This document shows positions 23,375 through 35,337 of a stretch of DNA of 64,000 nucleotides, piece after piece. Position 1 is the stretch's first letter. The number at the start of each line of letters is the position of its first letter. The stretch lies in assembly GCA_028274465.1 (NCBI GenBank), contig CM051457.1, forward strand, positions 66,934,496-66,998,495, in the 5' to 3' direction. The translations under genes were made by a program, and so were the position numbers. The notes under the pieces were generated by a model that was given only the letters and a program-made list of their open reading frames with translations, was not told the origin of the DNA and did not search any database. The stretch is from Plantago ovata (lineage: Eukaryota > Streptophyta > Magnoliopsida > Lamiales > Plantaginaceae).

Positions 23375-24779
23375 TGATGATGTCGTTTTTCACCAATTAA
23401 ATTTGTTTAAAAGCCTAAGAACACTTATCACTACACAAACTAGAGTGCAATGGCAAGTTGTCCCCGAGTGTCGCTCTCTCAGGACCTAACGTGGCTTTGC
23501 TTGGGGTTTTTTCTAGCAATTTCAGTCAACGAGTTCAAATGTTTATAGAATGATTTTCTTTGAACAAAGCAATGAGAAATCAGATTGTTGTAAATCAAGT
23601 TTGGAAGACGGTTGGTGGTAGAAATCAAATACACATGCATGGGTTACGATTATGCTCACAAGTTCAGTGCGTAAAACCTTCGATCGAGTCTGCTAAGCAA
23701 CTCGTCTAGGTAACTTTAAGACACACATCATAAAATACCACTATCAATACTTTAGAGGTGCTTGTCACTAACACCATTTACCTAGCATGCTGCAAATCCC
23801 TAACATACAATCCTAGAGCTTTCATTGACCAAGAGTTTGTCACTATACTCCATTCGAATATATTTTATAGACAACTAAGAATCATATGAAGGAATTTGCA
23901 GCAAGATTGAATCACAATCTCATGTAAGCATAAACATAACCCATAGCATGCATATTCTACATTCTACCACCAACACAAAAGATTTAGCTACTCATATTCA
24001 TCAACATAGACATTAATACATATGAATAATAATCAGAATACATCATATCAAACTACAAGACAAGAGAGTGATACAAGTTACCACCAAAGCTGTCACTAAT
24101 CGGTGGAAATCAAAGAAAACCTCTCCGTAGATGATTACAAAGGATGAATCCCAATCAAAACCTTGAATCCCAAGCTAAAATACAATGTAATCTGAGTTTT
24201 CTCTGAGTTTTGGGGCTTAGGAGCTCTCCAAAACGAAGTTACAGTTCAAAAGATATTCCAAAAAATGATCAAAGATCAGATCTAAGAAGGAAAATCCGAA
24301 AACGTAACCGCTGCTAAGCGGACCGCTTGGAGAAGCCAAGCGGAGCGCTTGGCAAGCGAAGCACTTTGGGCACTCCAAGCGCTTCGCTTGGCTTCTGTGC
24401 CAAAGCTCCTGGAAATTGAAGCGGGGCGCTTCACTATTCCAGGCGCTTAGCTTGGCTCCTGGGCAGATTTTTGTCTTCAAACTCAATCTTTTCGCCCTCG
24501 CGTGGCCCTCGGGTGCCTTGGACTCATCCTTCTCGATGCTTATTGATGCTCAAACACTTACGAACAAGCCACGGAGATTGGAGAACTTCAACGGGGCCAT
24601 CTTTTCCATAAAAAACGCTCGTTTTTAGCTCCAAAAACGCCGTTTCGTACCTAAGTGCCTGAAAATGCAGAAAACACAAAACGTGACACTATTCTACAAA
24701 ACTAACCAAAAAACGAGGCTAGAAGATAGCAAAAGAAGGTAAAAAAGACAAGATGAACGCGTGAAAAATACGTTCATCA
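23375..24779 (-). repeat. ATH-2 3' LTR (1,405 bp)
   Basis: On the plus strand it reads TGATGATGTCG ... ACGTTCATCA. The sense 5' end carries an 8-bp inverted repeat (GATGAACG...CGTTCATC). A hairpin array with CCAAGCG/CGCTTGG stems lies at about 24314-24470. A sense-strand frame (24486-24217, about 89 aa) runs through the array and recurs in the other LTR copies. Confidence 0.9.
24314..24470. repeat. AAGCG/CGCTT hairpin array in the ATH-2 3' LTR
   Basis: About five units such as AAGCGGACCGCTT, CCAAGCGGAGCGCTTGG and CCAAGCGCTTCGCTTGG, with looser ones (GAAGCGGGGCGCTTC). Equivalent arrays are at 27077-27230 and 42267-42415, and in inverted order at 35215-35337. Confidence 0.9.
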
Positions 24780-26140
24780 AACTCCCCAAACCAAACCTTT
24801 GCTTGTCCTCAAGCAACAAACTATCCTAAATGCAACACAAAAGGAGTCTCATGCCAAGTAAAGTGAACTAATCTATTGAATCTACCAAATGCTAATGAAC
24901 AAAACCAAATGAGCATGACATGCAAATAGGTTGAAGTATGCCTCGATTGCGAATATACACATTCTCAAGTGCACTTGGTTAAACGAAGAAGTCTCACGTA
25001 ACATCTTCTACCTGGACCTGGTCAGTGACGACACAATGATGCATGTTAACATACTACAATTGCCCCTTGCCTATGAATCCGAGGGCTTACTACTATTCAC
25101 CAAGCGAGACTTTTCCTCAAGAGAGGGCGAACCAATACTGGCTCTCATCAAACGAAGGAGGGTTCCCTTAGAAAGATAACACTCTCCTATTCTACCCAGA
25201 CTCTCAAGAAGGAGCCTCTTTCAACCACTTCTTGAAGAGCAAGACGAGGGTGGTCAAGAACAGGCCTTGGACAAAGGCGACACGAAACGAAAGATAGAAT
25301 TTACAACTCGACAACTTCACAATAACAAATATTTACATGACACTTGACACTTTACTAGACTGCTTTTGGCTTGCAACGACCCTTCTTTTGCTTTTGGGTC
25401 TTATTCTTTATTTTCTTTCTTCTTTTTTTATTCTTTTCTTTTCTCTTTTTTTCTTCTTTTCTTTTCTTCTTTTCTTTTTCTCTTTTTTTTTCTTTTGTAT
25501 AGGGGCAAGCAGCAGTATTACGTGTCAAAAACTCCTCCCCAAACCTATTCGAGAGAATAGGTTTGAGCACAAAGACGAAAAAGAAAAAGGAAAGACTCAT
25601 TTACAAAGACACCTCCCCAAACCTATTCGAAAGAATAGGTTGGGACACAAAACAAAAAGAAAAAGAAAAAGAAAACTTTACAACAACTCAAAGACGAAAG
25701 ACAAGTATAACGAAGCAACCCCCTCCCCAAACCTATTCGATAGAATAGGTTTAATACAAGGAATCGCACACCTCACACTACCTCCTTCCTAGGCATTTGG
25801 CAATCTCTAATCGAGGTGAAGAACTTGTCGCCTCTTACGTACATAATTACACGGGTTACAACCATAGACTCTAACATGCATCATTTCATAAGGTCATCGT
25901 GAACCGCAGCAGAAGAAACACCACTCAAGGTGATGGCGAGACTACTAAGCTTAACTAGTGCACAAGCGAATGTGACAAACCAAGCGAGACAAGCCTCAAA
26001 CTACTTGCAAAGTGATGCAACATATGATCAATGGTCATAAACACTTAGTCTACTCAATAAAAAAGTTCAAAAGACTTGGCAATAAACTCCACACACAACA
26101 ACGTGCAACAACTAATCTAGGGATGATATGCATGCAAAAA
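24780..26140 (-). other. ATH-2 3' internal region
   Basis: Non-coding. In sense orientation it ends with the hairpin TTGCTTGAGGACAAGCAA (complement at 24799-24816) and a G-rich polypurine tract at the LTR. Further inside are a long purine/pyrimidine low-complexity tract (25405-25499) and three AACCTATTC/GAATAGGTT hairpins (25542-25751). The whole block is repeated in ATH-3 (27546-28921) and inverted in ATH-4. At 26140/26141 the ATH-3 LTR starts after the run CAAAAA. Confidence 0.75.
25542..25751. repeat. Triple AACCTATTC/GAATAGGTT hairpins with purine tracts (ATH-2)
   Basis: Hairpins at 25542-25563, about 25618-25640 and 25730-25751. In sense orientation each is followed by TTGGGGAGG-type purines. 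Loops vary (ATCG, TTTC, TCTC) while stems are conserved. Confidence 0.88.
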
Positions 26141-27545
26141 TGATGATGTCGTTTTTCACCAATTAAATTTGTTTTAAAAGCCTAAGAACACTTATCACCA
26201 CACAAACTAGAGTGCAGTGGCAAGTTGTCCCCGAGTGTCGTTCTCTCGGGACCTAACGTGGCTTTGCTTGAGGTTTTTGCAAGTAATTTCAGTCAACGAG
26301 TTCAAAAGTTGATAGAATCGTTTCCTTTGAACAATAGCAACGAGAAATCAGATTTATGTAAACAAGATTGGAAAACGGTTGGTGGTAGAAATCAAATACA
26401 CATGCATGGGTTACGAATATGCTCACAAGTTCAATGCGTAGAACCTTCAATCAAGTCTGCTAAGCAACTCGTCTAGGCAAATTTAAGACACACATCATGA
26501 AAGATCACTATCAATAATTTAGAGGTGCTTGTCACCAACACCATTTATCTAGCATGCTGCAAATCTCTAACATACAATCCTATAGCTTTCATTGACCAAG
26601 AGTTTGTCACTATACTCAATTCGAATATATTTTATAGGCAACTAAGAATCATATGAAGGGATTTGCAGCAAGATTGAATCACAATCTCATGTAAGCATAA
26701 ACATAACCCATAGCATGCATATTCTACATTCTACCACCAACACAAAAGATTTAGCTACTCATATTCATCAAGATAGACATCAATTCATATGAATAATAAT
26801 TGGAATACATCATATCAAACTACAAGACAAGAGAGTGATACAAGTCACCACCAAAGCTGTCACTAATCGGTGGGAATCAAAGAAAACCTCTCCGTAGATG
26901 ATTACAAAGGATGAATCTCAATCAAAACCTTGAATCCCAAGCTAAAATACAAAGAAATCTGAATATTCTCTGAGTTTTGGGGCTTAGGAGCTCTCCAAAA
27001 CGAAGTTACAGTTCAAAAGATATTCAAAAAATGATCAAAGATCAGATCTAAGAAGGAAAATCCGAAAACGTAACCGCTGCCAAGCGGACCGCTTGGAGAA
27101 GCCAAGCGGAGCGCTTGGCAAGCGAAGCGCTTCTGGCACACCAAGCGCTTCGCTTGGCTCCTGTGCTGAGGCTCCTGGAAATTGAAGCGGAGCGCTTCAC
27201 TATTCCAGGCGCTTAGCTTGGGTCCTGGGCAGATTTTTGTCTTCAAACTCAATCTTTTTGCCCTCGCATGGCCCTCGGGTGCCTTGGACTCATCCTTCTC
27301 GATGCTTATTGATACTCAAACACTTACGAACAAGCCACGTAGATTGGGGAACTTCAACGGGGCCATCTTTTCCATCAAAAAGGCTCGTTTTTAGCTCCAA
27401 AAACGCCGTTTCGTACCTAAGTGCCTGAAAATGCAGAAAACACAAAACGTGACACGATTCTACAAAACTAACCAAGAAACAAGGCTAAAAGATAGCAAAA
27501 GAAGGTGAAAAAGACCAGATGAACGCGTCAAAAATACGTTCATCA
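26141..27545 (-). repeat. ATH-3 3' LTR (1,405 bp)
   Basis: Same termini and layout as the ATH-2 LTRs, with more substitutions, including in the hairpin array (27077-27230), where a stem reads GCCAAGCGGACCGCTTGG. Confidence 0.9.
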
Positions 27546-28302
27546 AACTCCCCAAACCAAACCTTTGCTTGTCCTCAAGCAACAAACTATCCTAAATGCA
27601 ACACAAAAGGAGTCTCATGCCAAGTAAGATGAACTAATCTATTGACTCTACCAAATGCTTACGAACAAGACCATATGTGCATGACATGCAAGTAGGTTGA
27701 AGAATGCCTCGATTGCGAATATACACATTCTCATGTGCACTTGGTTAAACAAAGGAGTCTCTCGTAACATCCTCTACCTGGACCTGGTCAGTGACGACAC
27801 AATGATGCATGTTATCATACTACAATTGCCCCGTGCCTATGAAACCGAGGACTTACTTCTGTTCACCAAGTGAGAGTTTTCCTCAAGAGAGGGCGAACCA
27901 ATACTGGCTCTCATCAAATGAAGGAGGGTTCCCTTAGAAAGATAACACTCCCCTATTCTACCCAGACTCTCAAGAATGAGCCTCTTTCAACCACTTCTTG
28001 AATAGCAAGACGAGGGTGGTCAAGAACAGGCCTTGGACAAAGGCGACACGAAACAAAAGATAGAATTTACAACTCGATAACTTCACAAGAACAAAATATT
28101 TACATGACACTTGACACTTTACTAGACTGCTTTTGGCTTGCAACGACCCTTCTTTCGCTCTAGGGCCTTATTCTTTTTTTTCTTTCTTTTTTTTTATTTC
28201 TTTTTTTTTTTTCTTTCTTCTTTTTTTTTTCTTTTCTTTTTTCTCTTTCCTTTTTTTTTTATAGGGGCAAGCAGCAGTACTAAGTGTCAAAAACACCTCC
28301 CC

Positions 28303-28510
28303 AAACCTATTCGATAGAATAGGTTTGAGCACAAAGACGAAAAAGAAAAAGAGACTCTTTTACAAAGACACCTCCCCAAACCTATTCGAAAGAATAGGTT
28401 GGTACACAAAACAAAAAGAAAAAGAAAAAGGAAACTTTACAACGACTCAACGACGAAAGACAAGATCAACGAAACAACCCCCTCCCCAAACCTATTCGAT
28501 AGAATAGGTT
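28303..28510. repeat. Triple AACCTATTC/GAATAGGTT hairpins (ATH-3)
   Basis: Three copies at 28303-28324, about 28376-28397 and 28489-28510, with the same spacing as in ATH-2. Confidence 0.88.
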
Positions 28511-29218
28511 TAATACAAGGAATCGCACACCTCACACTACCTCCTTCCTAGGCATTTGGCAATCTCGAATCGAGGTGAAGAACTTATCGCCTCTTACATA
28601 CATAATTACACGGGTTACAACCATAGACTCTAACATGCATCATTTCATAAGGCCATCGTGAACCGCAGCAGAAGAAACACCACTCAAGGTGATGTCGAGA
28701 CTACTAAGAGTAACTAGTGCACAAGCGAATGTGACAAACCAAGCGAGACGAGCCTCAAACTACTTGCAAAGTGATGCAACATATGATCAATGGTCATAAA
28801 CACTTAGTCTACTCAATAAAAAAAATTCAAAAGACTTGGCAATAAACTCCACACACAACAACGTGCAACAACTAATCTAGGGATGATATGCATGCAATCT
28901 AGGGATGATATGCATGCAAAAATTTGAAAAACACGACAAATCACATGAACTTGAGTAAAATCAGGCATGCACGAACCACACAAGCATATAGTACTGAAAA
29001 TCCAATACCCCCTCCCCAAACCTAAACTTTTGCTCGTCCTCGAGCAAAGAAAAGTTGAAAGAAAAGGAAAAATTGGATTGAAAGTACACTTCCCTGAGAT
29101 AAAGGTTCGTGTCCAATCTCCTATATATGAGTAGTACCTGAAAGGACTCAAGAAACAAGTGAAAACGGGTGCGCAAAGGTGAGAAGAATGGAAAAACGAG
29201 GAAAATCTGGGTTCAGGG

Positions 29219-29330
29219 TCCAAGCGGGGCGCTTGGGAGGCTCCAGGCGCTCTGCTTGAATTTCCAGGAAGTTGCAAATCTTCCTGGAATTTGAAGCGGA
29301 CCGCAAGCGCTTCGCTTGGCCACTGTTTCC
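29219..29330. repeat. AAGCG/CGCTT palindromes downstream of ATH-3 pol
   Basis: Includes CCAAGCGGGGCGCTTGG, a TTCCAGGAA...TTCCTGGAA inverted pair and CAAGCGCTTCGCTTGG. The related, inverted stretch in ATH-4 is 35722-35777. Confidence 0.85.
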
Positions 29331-29466
29331 AGATTTTCGATGTTTTTCCTCTCTTAATCACCTAAGGCACCAAGACAAAAACTAAACTAAACTAATCACG
29401 ACAAAAGGCACACAGGCCACAACTACAAAAGCAAATAAAGAGAATGCAAGAAACTAAAGAAATGAA

Positions 29467-32400
29467 CTAAGATACAAAAGGTACCTCAACCAAGTCAACC
29501 TCCACTTCATGAGTCGACTCGAGATGCTCTAGGTACGGCTTAACTCTCTGGCCATTGACCTTGAAGGTAGCTCCGGTTTGGTTGTCCAAGAGTTCCACAG
29601 CACCATGGGGTGCTACTCGGACAATTTCAAATGGTCCGTCCCATCTAGAACGGAGCTTTCCAGGAAAAAATCGCAACCGAGAGTTGAAGAGGAGTGTCTT
29701 TTGTCTTGGGACTAAATCCTTGCGACTGATGCCTCTATCATGATACCTCTTTGCCCGTTCCTTGTATATCTTACCACTCTCGAAGGCTTTCAATCTTAGC
29801 TCATCTAGCTCGGTGAGTTGCAAAAGTCTTTCTTCACCGGCTTTCTCCATATCAAGGTTCAATTGCTTGATGGCCCAAAGTGCTCTATGCTCCAACTCCA
29901 CGGGTAGATGGCAAGCTTTCCCGTACACAAGCCGGTAGGGAGTGGTTCCAATCACCGTTTTGAACGAGGTCCTATATGCCCATAGTGCATCCGGCAACTT
30001 GGTGGACCAATCCTTTCTCGAGGGTTTGACTACCCGCTCCAAGATTTTCTTGATTTGCCGATTGCTCACTTCTACTTGGCCAGATGTTTGAGGATGATAC
30101 GGAGTAGCAACGAAATGTGTGACCCCGTACTTCTTCATGAGATTAGTGAAGACCTTGTTCACAAAGTGAGTTCCCCCATCCCTGATAATAGACCTCGGGG
30201 TCCCAAACCTATTGAAGATCACATCACGAAGAAAAGAGAGTACAACCTTGGCATCATTAGTCCGGGTGGGAACAGCCTCTACCCATTTGGTGACATAGTC
30301 GACCGCAACCAAGATATATTCGTACCCATTACTCTTAGGGAATGGTCCCATAAAGTCTATACCCCAAACATCAAAAGGCTCAACAACTAAGTTACCTTGA
30401 TGGGGCATCTCTTGTAGCTTGCCAATGTTGCCACTCCGTTGGCATGAGTCACATTGCGCCACAAATGAGCGCGCATCTTCATACAAGCTGGGCCAAAAGA
30501 ACCCGGATTGAAGCACCTTGCGAGAAGTTTTTCGGCCACTATAATGCCCTCCACATTCTAACTCATGGCAGAATCTCAGTATCGACAATTGATCTTTCTC
30601 GGTACACACCTCTGCAAGACTTCATCTCCTCCTTTGCGGAACAAGTATGGGTCATCCCATATGTAATGGCGACAATTCTTCACAAGTGAACGCCGTTCAG
30701 GTCCTGAGAGATGGGTTGGCATCACATTTGTGGCTAAGAAGTTAACGATATCGGCGTACCATGGTTCCAACTCTATGCGCATCAACTGATCGTCGCGCAA
30801 ATCATCTGGGACGGATGTGTCATCTTGTGGAATGTTTGGCAACCGGGACAAGCGGTCCGCCACTAGGTTTTCCTTGCCACTTTTATCGATTAATTCCACC
30901 TTGAACTCTTGGAGAAGAAGTACCCACCGCATCAAGCGCGGCTTGGTTTCACGCTTAGCAATCAAATGCTTGAGAGCTGCATGGTCAGTGTGAACAAAAA
31001 CTTTGTACCCAGTAATATAGGACCTGAATTTACTTAGAGCAAAAATAACCGCTAAGAATTCTTTCTCAGTGGTAGTATAATTAATCTGAGCAGCATCTAA
31101 GGTCTTACTAGCATAGTAAATCACTCTGAAATGGTTAACAACCTTTTGACCAAGAACAGCACCCGTACCATAGTCAGAAGCATCACACATAATTTCAAAA
31201 GGAATTTCCCAATCCGGAGAGACAACAATAGGAGCTGTTAAGAGTTTCTCCTTAAGTGTGTGGAAAGCATCAAGACATTCTTGTGTGAATTCGAAGGGAA
31301 CATCTTTGGCAAGCAAGTTACTCAAGCACTTAGCTATCTTAGAGAAATCTTTGATAAATCTCCTATGGAAGCCTACATGCCCAAAGAAGGATTGCAATTC
31401 ACGCACACAAGTAGGTGGAGGTAACTTGTCAATGATTTCAAGTTTCCCTTTGTCTACCTCTATCCCTCTTTTAGAAATATCATGTCCCAACAAAATTCCC
31501 TCTTTAACCATATAGTGACTCTTTTCCCAACTCAAGGTAAGATTACATTCAATACACCTCATTAAGACACGATCAAGTTTATCTAGACAATCATCAAATG
31601 AATCACCGTAAACAGAAAAATCATCCATAAATACCTCAACAAATTTATTCACCATGTCGGAGAAGACGGAGAGCATGCAACGTTGGAAAGTGGCCGGAGC
31701 ATTGCACAATCCGAAAGGCATCCTACGGTACGCGAAAGTGCCAAATGGACATGTGAAGGTGGTCTTCTCTTAGTCCTCGGGAGCTATAGGAATCTGGTAG
31801 AAACCTGACAAACCATCCAAGAAACAATAGAACTCTTGCCCAGCTAGGCGGTTAAGCATATCATCAATAAATGGTAAAGGGAAATGATCTTTCTTTGTGG
31901 CAGAATTCAATTTCATATAATCGATGCACATACGCCACCCCGTTGTTTTCCTAATGGGTACTAATTCCCCTTTATCATTTGCTTCGACCGTTATACCCGA
32001 CTTCTTAGGGACTACATGGACGGGACTAACCCATCTGCTATCGGGAGCTGGGTAAATCATCTTAGCATCTAGGAGCTTAAGCACCTCTTTCTTCACAACT
32101 TCTTGCATAGCTGGGTTTAGCCTACGTTGTGGTTGCCTAACAGGTTTCGCATCTTCCTCTAAGGCTATTTTGTGGGTACATTGCAGCGGGCTTATACCCT
32201 TGATGTCACCTATGCTCCATCCTATGGCTTCGGTGTTTCTTTTCAACACCTCCACTAACTTAGCCTCTTCCTCCTTACCAAGCTTAGAAGATATGATTAT
32301 AGGTTTGGACTCATTCTCGCCTAAGAAGACATATTTCAAATGACTTGGTAATGGTTTAAGCTCAAGGGTTGGTTCACTAGGTGGAGGGGTCACTCCTTCT

Positions 32401-32962
32401 TCCTCATCTATTCCTAGAGACTCTTCTACTTCTTCTCCTAGAGGGATTTCGGGTGCATTATCTAGGAGGGCTGCCATAGCTAACACTTCTTCGGTGACAA
32501 ATCCCTCTTCAAGGTTCATAGTAAGAGCGGCTTCTAAAGGGTCGCTAACTTGATGAGTAGAATAAGTATCACAAGAGACAGATTCATAACAATCAACAAA
32601 TTTAAGTTCTTCAATCATAGCTTCCTCAGAGTCTGGTTCACATACCTGTTTGTATTGCTCGATCTGAACTTTGTCTCCAAGTACCTCCATGGTGATCTTT
32701 TTCCCTCGAAGCTCCAAACATGTGTTGGTGGTAGCCATGAAGGGTCTGCCCAAAAGCACAATATGCTCCTTTCTCGAACTTGTACCCTCGTCTGCTGTTT
32801 CCATCACCACAAAGTCTGTTGGCACAATGATTCTATCCACCTTCACTAGAATATCCTCGACTATCCCCAGTGGGCGTTTCACACTTCGATCAGCCATTTG
32901 AACGACCATGCTAGTGGGTTGGATTTTTCCCAACCCCAACGCCTTGTAGATGGAGTATGGCA
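29467..32962 (-). pseudogene. ATH-3 pol: protease tail, RT, RNase H, integrase; damaged
   Basis: Read from 32962 down: protease C-terminus (NLMPYSIYKALGLG..., VVQMADRSVKRPLGIVEDIL), then RT with [39 protein letters not shown] and the catalytic FMDD box ([16 protein letters not shown]). RNase H follows ([39 protein letters not shown]), then an HHCC zinc motif ([19 protein letters not shown]). The integrase core has [18 protein letters not shown] and SGQVEVSNR, and the C-terminal domain ends near [10 protein letters not shown]. Lesions: a stop at 31770 (IAPED/EKTTF region; ATH-5 has Gln) and a frameshift near 30590 between RNase H and integrase. The integrase frame (30609-29467) is open over 380 codons. 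It is the only full-length integrase in the window. Confidence 0.92.
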
Positions 32963-34852
32963 TTAGATTAATGCTAGCCCCAAACCAAGCATTGCTTTTG
33001 TGGATCGGCCATTTCCCATGGTGATACTAATTATGAAACTCCCGGGATCCTTTTGCTTCAAAGGTAACTCATGCACCGAGTTAACCATTTCAAGTTCAGC
33101 CACATCCCCTTTCTGGAAAGTCTTCTTATTACTCCTCACTTCTTTGAAAAATTTCGTGTAAGCGGGAATATTTTGAATCAATTCCAGAAGGGGAACGTTC
33201 ACCTCTACTTTTGATAGGATCCCATATATAGGTGAGTCTCGGATGTCCTTCTTAGCATCCTTTATCCTTCCAGGAAAGGGAAGATGGGGTTTAGGGGGCA
33301 CATAAGGATTAGGCGACTTATGGAGTCCGCCCTCCTTTTGTTGTGCACCCCCTTCCTCATCTTCCTTATCCTTCTCAGTAACAAGTTCAGGGGTTGGTGC
33401 GACTCTTTCTACAACCTCCTTCTCCAGCTGCTCATCATCACCTGTATCACATGTATTATTAGGCAAAGATTTAGTTTCAGAAGGATACATCAAAGGATAT
33501 GGTGGTCTTGATTCCTTGCCACTCCGCAAAAGTATGTTTGCCTCTTCAAGTTCTTCCTCAATCCTGGAGCTTCCACAATGTTCTTCTTCGCCTTCCAGAT
33601 CAGCCTCAAGTCCCTCAATGAACTCCTCTTGACGATTAAGATTTCTCTCATTTTCGGAAAAATCAGAATTTTCCTCCCAGGTCTCAGGCGGACCGCTTGA
33701 CAGAGCGCAGGCGGAGCGCTTGCCAAGCGCTTCGCTTGGCTCAGGCCAAGCGCTTCGCCTGGCTCCTGGAGCTTCTTTTTTTCCCTCTCCTGGAATTTCA
33801 AGCGCTTCGCTTGACTGTTCCAAGCGCTCAGCCTGAATTTCCAATGAATTTTCTTCATGCATGTGACACTTGGAACCCCTTTCTTCACTCATTTTCTCTT
33901 CTAGTAACTCGAGCATGACCTCAGATTCTCCTAGAACTTCATACACACACTCCATTCTAGTATCAAAATCCTCTTGGTATTTACCCGCTACATCGAGCAC
34001 ATTTTCCCAAACCTCCATTAGAGTGGATAACACCTTTTCTTCCTCTTCGGTGAAGCACTCCTCTTCACCTTGAGCTTGCGAGTCTTCCACCTCAAAGACG
34101 TAATATGGAATATTTTCGCCCGAGCATGTCTTCACTTTATAATCAAAGTTGTCATCATAAGAACTAATGGCAATAGACTTGGTTGCTCGATACATCTCTG
34201 AGTAGTCAACCGGTGGCACAAGAGCATGGTTTCGTGTCGCAGCGAGCAATCTCCCAAAAACCTCTTTGATTTGGGATACGGTACAATTCTCCATACCGTC
34301 ACATGCACCATCTATCACCAACTGCAAGTCTTCATCCAATCCTCGATAAAAACAAGTAATCAGTTCATGTTCGCTCAACCGATGATGTGGGCATTCGCCC
34401 TTGTAGAGCTCAAATCTCTCTGGAGCATCGCAGAACCTTTCTCCCTTCCGCTGAGCGAATTCAATTATCCGCTTCTTGAGCTCTTCATTTTCCCTAGGCG
34501 AAAGGAACCGATCAAGAAATGCGTCTACCACGTCTTGCCAACTCCTAAATGATCCCCCAGGCAAAGATCTCAACCATTCCTTGGGTTTCCCAGTAAGAGC
34601 ACATGGAAACAACCGACGCAAGAGCTGATCATCATTCAAATCACGTGGTGGTAACAACCCAAAGTCACGCCGGTATTCTACCACGAATCGTAATGCATTC
34701 TCACAAGGCGAATCTCGGAAGGTAGCTATGCTATAGAGAATTTCATCAGTGACCTCATATAACCTAGCCTCCGGTTCAAGATAAATCGCCGGCTCTTTCC
34801 TTATCGCCTCATACTGGACTTTGAAAGTTTCGTTCAAGCAAACTTCTTCCAT
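32963..34852 (-). pseudogene. ATH-3 gag-protease N-part, with in-frame hairpins
   Basis: A 629-codon open frame starting MEEVCLNETF. Residues about 40-220 are a retrotransposon gag domain (FPCALTGKPKEWLRSLPGGSFRSW, YKGECPHHRLSEHELITCFYRGL). An acidic middle part follows, then GLHKSPNPYVPPKPHLPFP, LLELIQNIPAYTKFFKEV and the start of protease. At the protease site it reads AMLGLG where ATH-5 has AMLDLGAS, so the catalytic Asp is replaced by Gly. A one-base loss in the G run shifts the frame directly afterwards. No CCHC knuckle is visible. Residues about 336-390 are encoded by a CCAAGCG-type palindrome array (33684-33845) that keeps the frame open and reads PSEALGKRSA. Confidence 0.85.
33684..33845. 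repeat. AAGCG/CGCTT palindrome array inside ATH-3 gag
   Basis: Contains CCAAGCGCTTCGCTTGG (33723-33739), a near copy with CCTGG (33745-33761) and CAAGCGCTTCGCTTG (33799-33813), plus partial units. It lies in the acidic linker between the gag domain and protease and is translated in frame. Confidence 0.9.
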
Positions 34853-35214
34853 ACCTGTTCAACAACAAAGCCTCCAACTAACTGTAAGTGATGAACGTAT
34901 ATTTGACGCGTTCATCTTGTCTTTTTCACCTTCTTTTGCTATCTTTTAGCCTTGTTTTTTGGTTAGTTTTGTAGAATTGTGTCACGTTTTGTATTTTCTG
35001 CATTTTCAGGCACTTAGGTACGAAACGGCGTTTTTGGAGCTAAAAACGAGCCTTTTTGATGGAAAAGATGGCCCCGTTGAAGTTCCCCAATGTCCGTGGC
35101 TTGTTCGTAAGTGTTTGAGTATCAATAAGCATCGAGAAGGATGTGTCCAAGGCACCCGAGGGCCATGCGAGGGCAAAAAGATTGAGTTTGAAGACAAAAA
35201 TCTGCCCAAGAGCC

Positions 35215-35337
35215 AAGCTAAGCGCCTGGAACAGTGAAGCGCTCCGCTTCAATTTCCAGGAGCCTCAGCACAGGAGCCAAGCGAAGCGCTTGGTGTGCCA
35301 GAAGCGCTTCGCTTGCCAAGCGCTCCGCTTGGCAGCG
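35215..35337. repeat. AAGCG/CGCTT hairpin array in the ATH-4 LTR fragment
   Basis: Plus-strand version of the LTR array (GAAGCGCTCCGCTTC, CCAAGCGAAGCGCTTGG, CCAAGCGCTCCGCTTGG). A second array from the 3' region follows at 35722-35777. Confidence 0.88.

Larger units (their letters stand above)
27546..29466 (-). other. ATH-3 3' region
   Basis: Non-coding. It repeats the hairpin-plus-polypurine module at the LTR (27565-27582), has a T-rich tract (28165-28260) and triple hairpins (28303-28510). A 22-bp tandem duplication sits at 28874-28917. A second hairpin module with a covaried stem (TTGCTCGTCCTCGAGCAA, 29030-29047) lies beside a C-rich complement of a purine tract. CCAAGCG-type palindromes occur at 29219-29330, just downstream of pol. 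Frames such as 29361-28813 are not supported as genes. Confidence 0.7.
26141..34888 (-). mobile_element. ATH-3: Athila-like Ty3/gypsy element with pol, 5' end lost
   Basis: Minus orientation: gag-protease 34852-32963, pol 32962-29467, 3' region, 3' LTR 27545-26141. The 5' LTR and PBS are missing: 36 bases upstream of the gag ATG the sequence switches to ATH-4 in the opposite orientation. It is inserted in the ATH-2 3' region after CAAAAA (candidate duplication AAAAA; the partner is lost). Gag and pol sequences match ATH-5 at family level, while its LTR matches ATH-2. Confidence 0.85.

Noticed and set aside
25337-25792. Phe/Ser-rich and Lys-rich ORFs (also 36628-36828, 42778-42984)
   Set aside because: Translation of the homopurine/homopyrimidine tract.
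24780-28921. Simple tandem array of LTR-interior units by unequal recombination
   Set aside because: Possible for the repeated 3' region, but ATH-3 continues into pol and gag absent from ATH-2 and begins after a run of A's, so nesting fits better; not fully excluded.
28813-29361. 182-codon minus-strand ORF, with a counterpart at 35692-36102
   Set aside because: Lies in the non-coding Athila 3' region and runs through purine tracts and hairpins; shared only because the region is duplicated.
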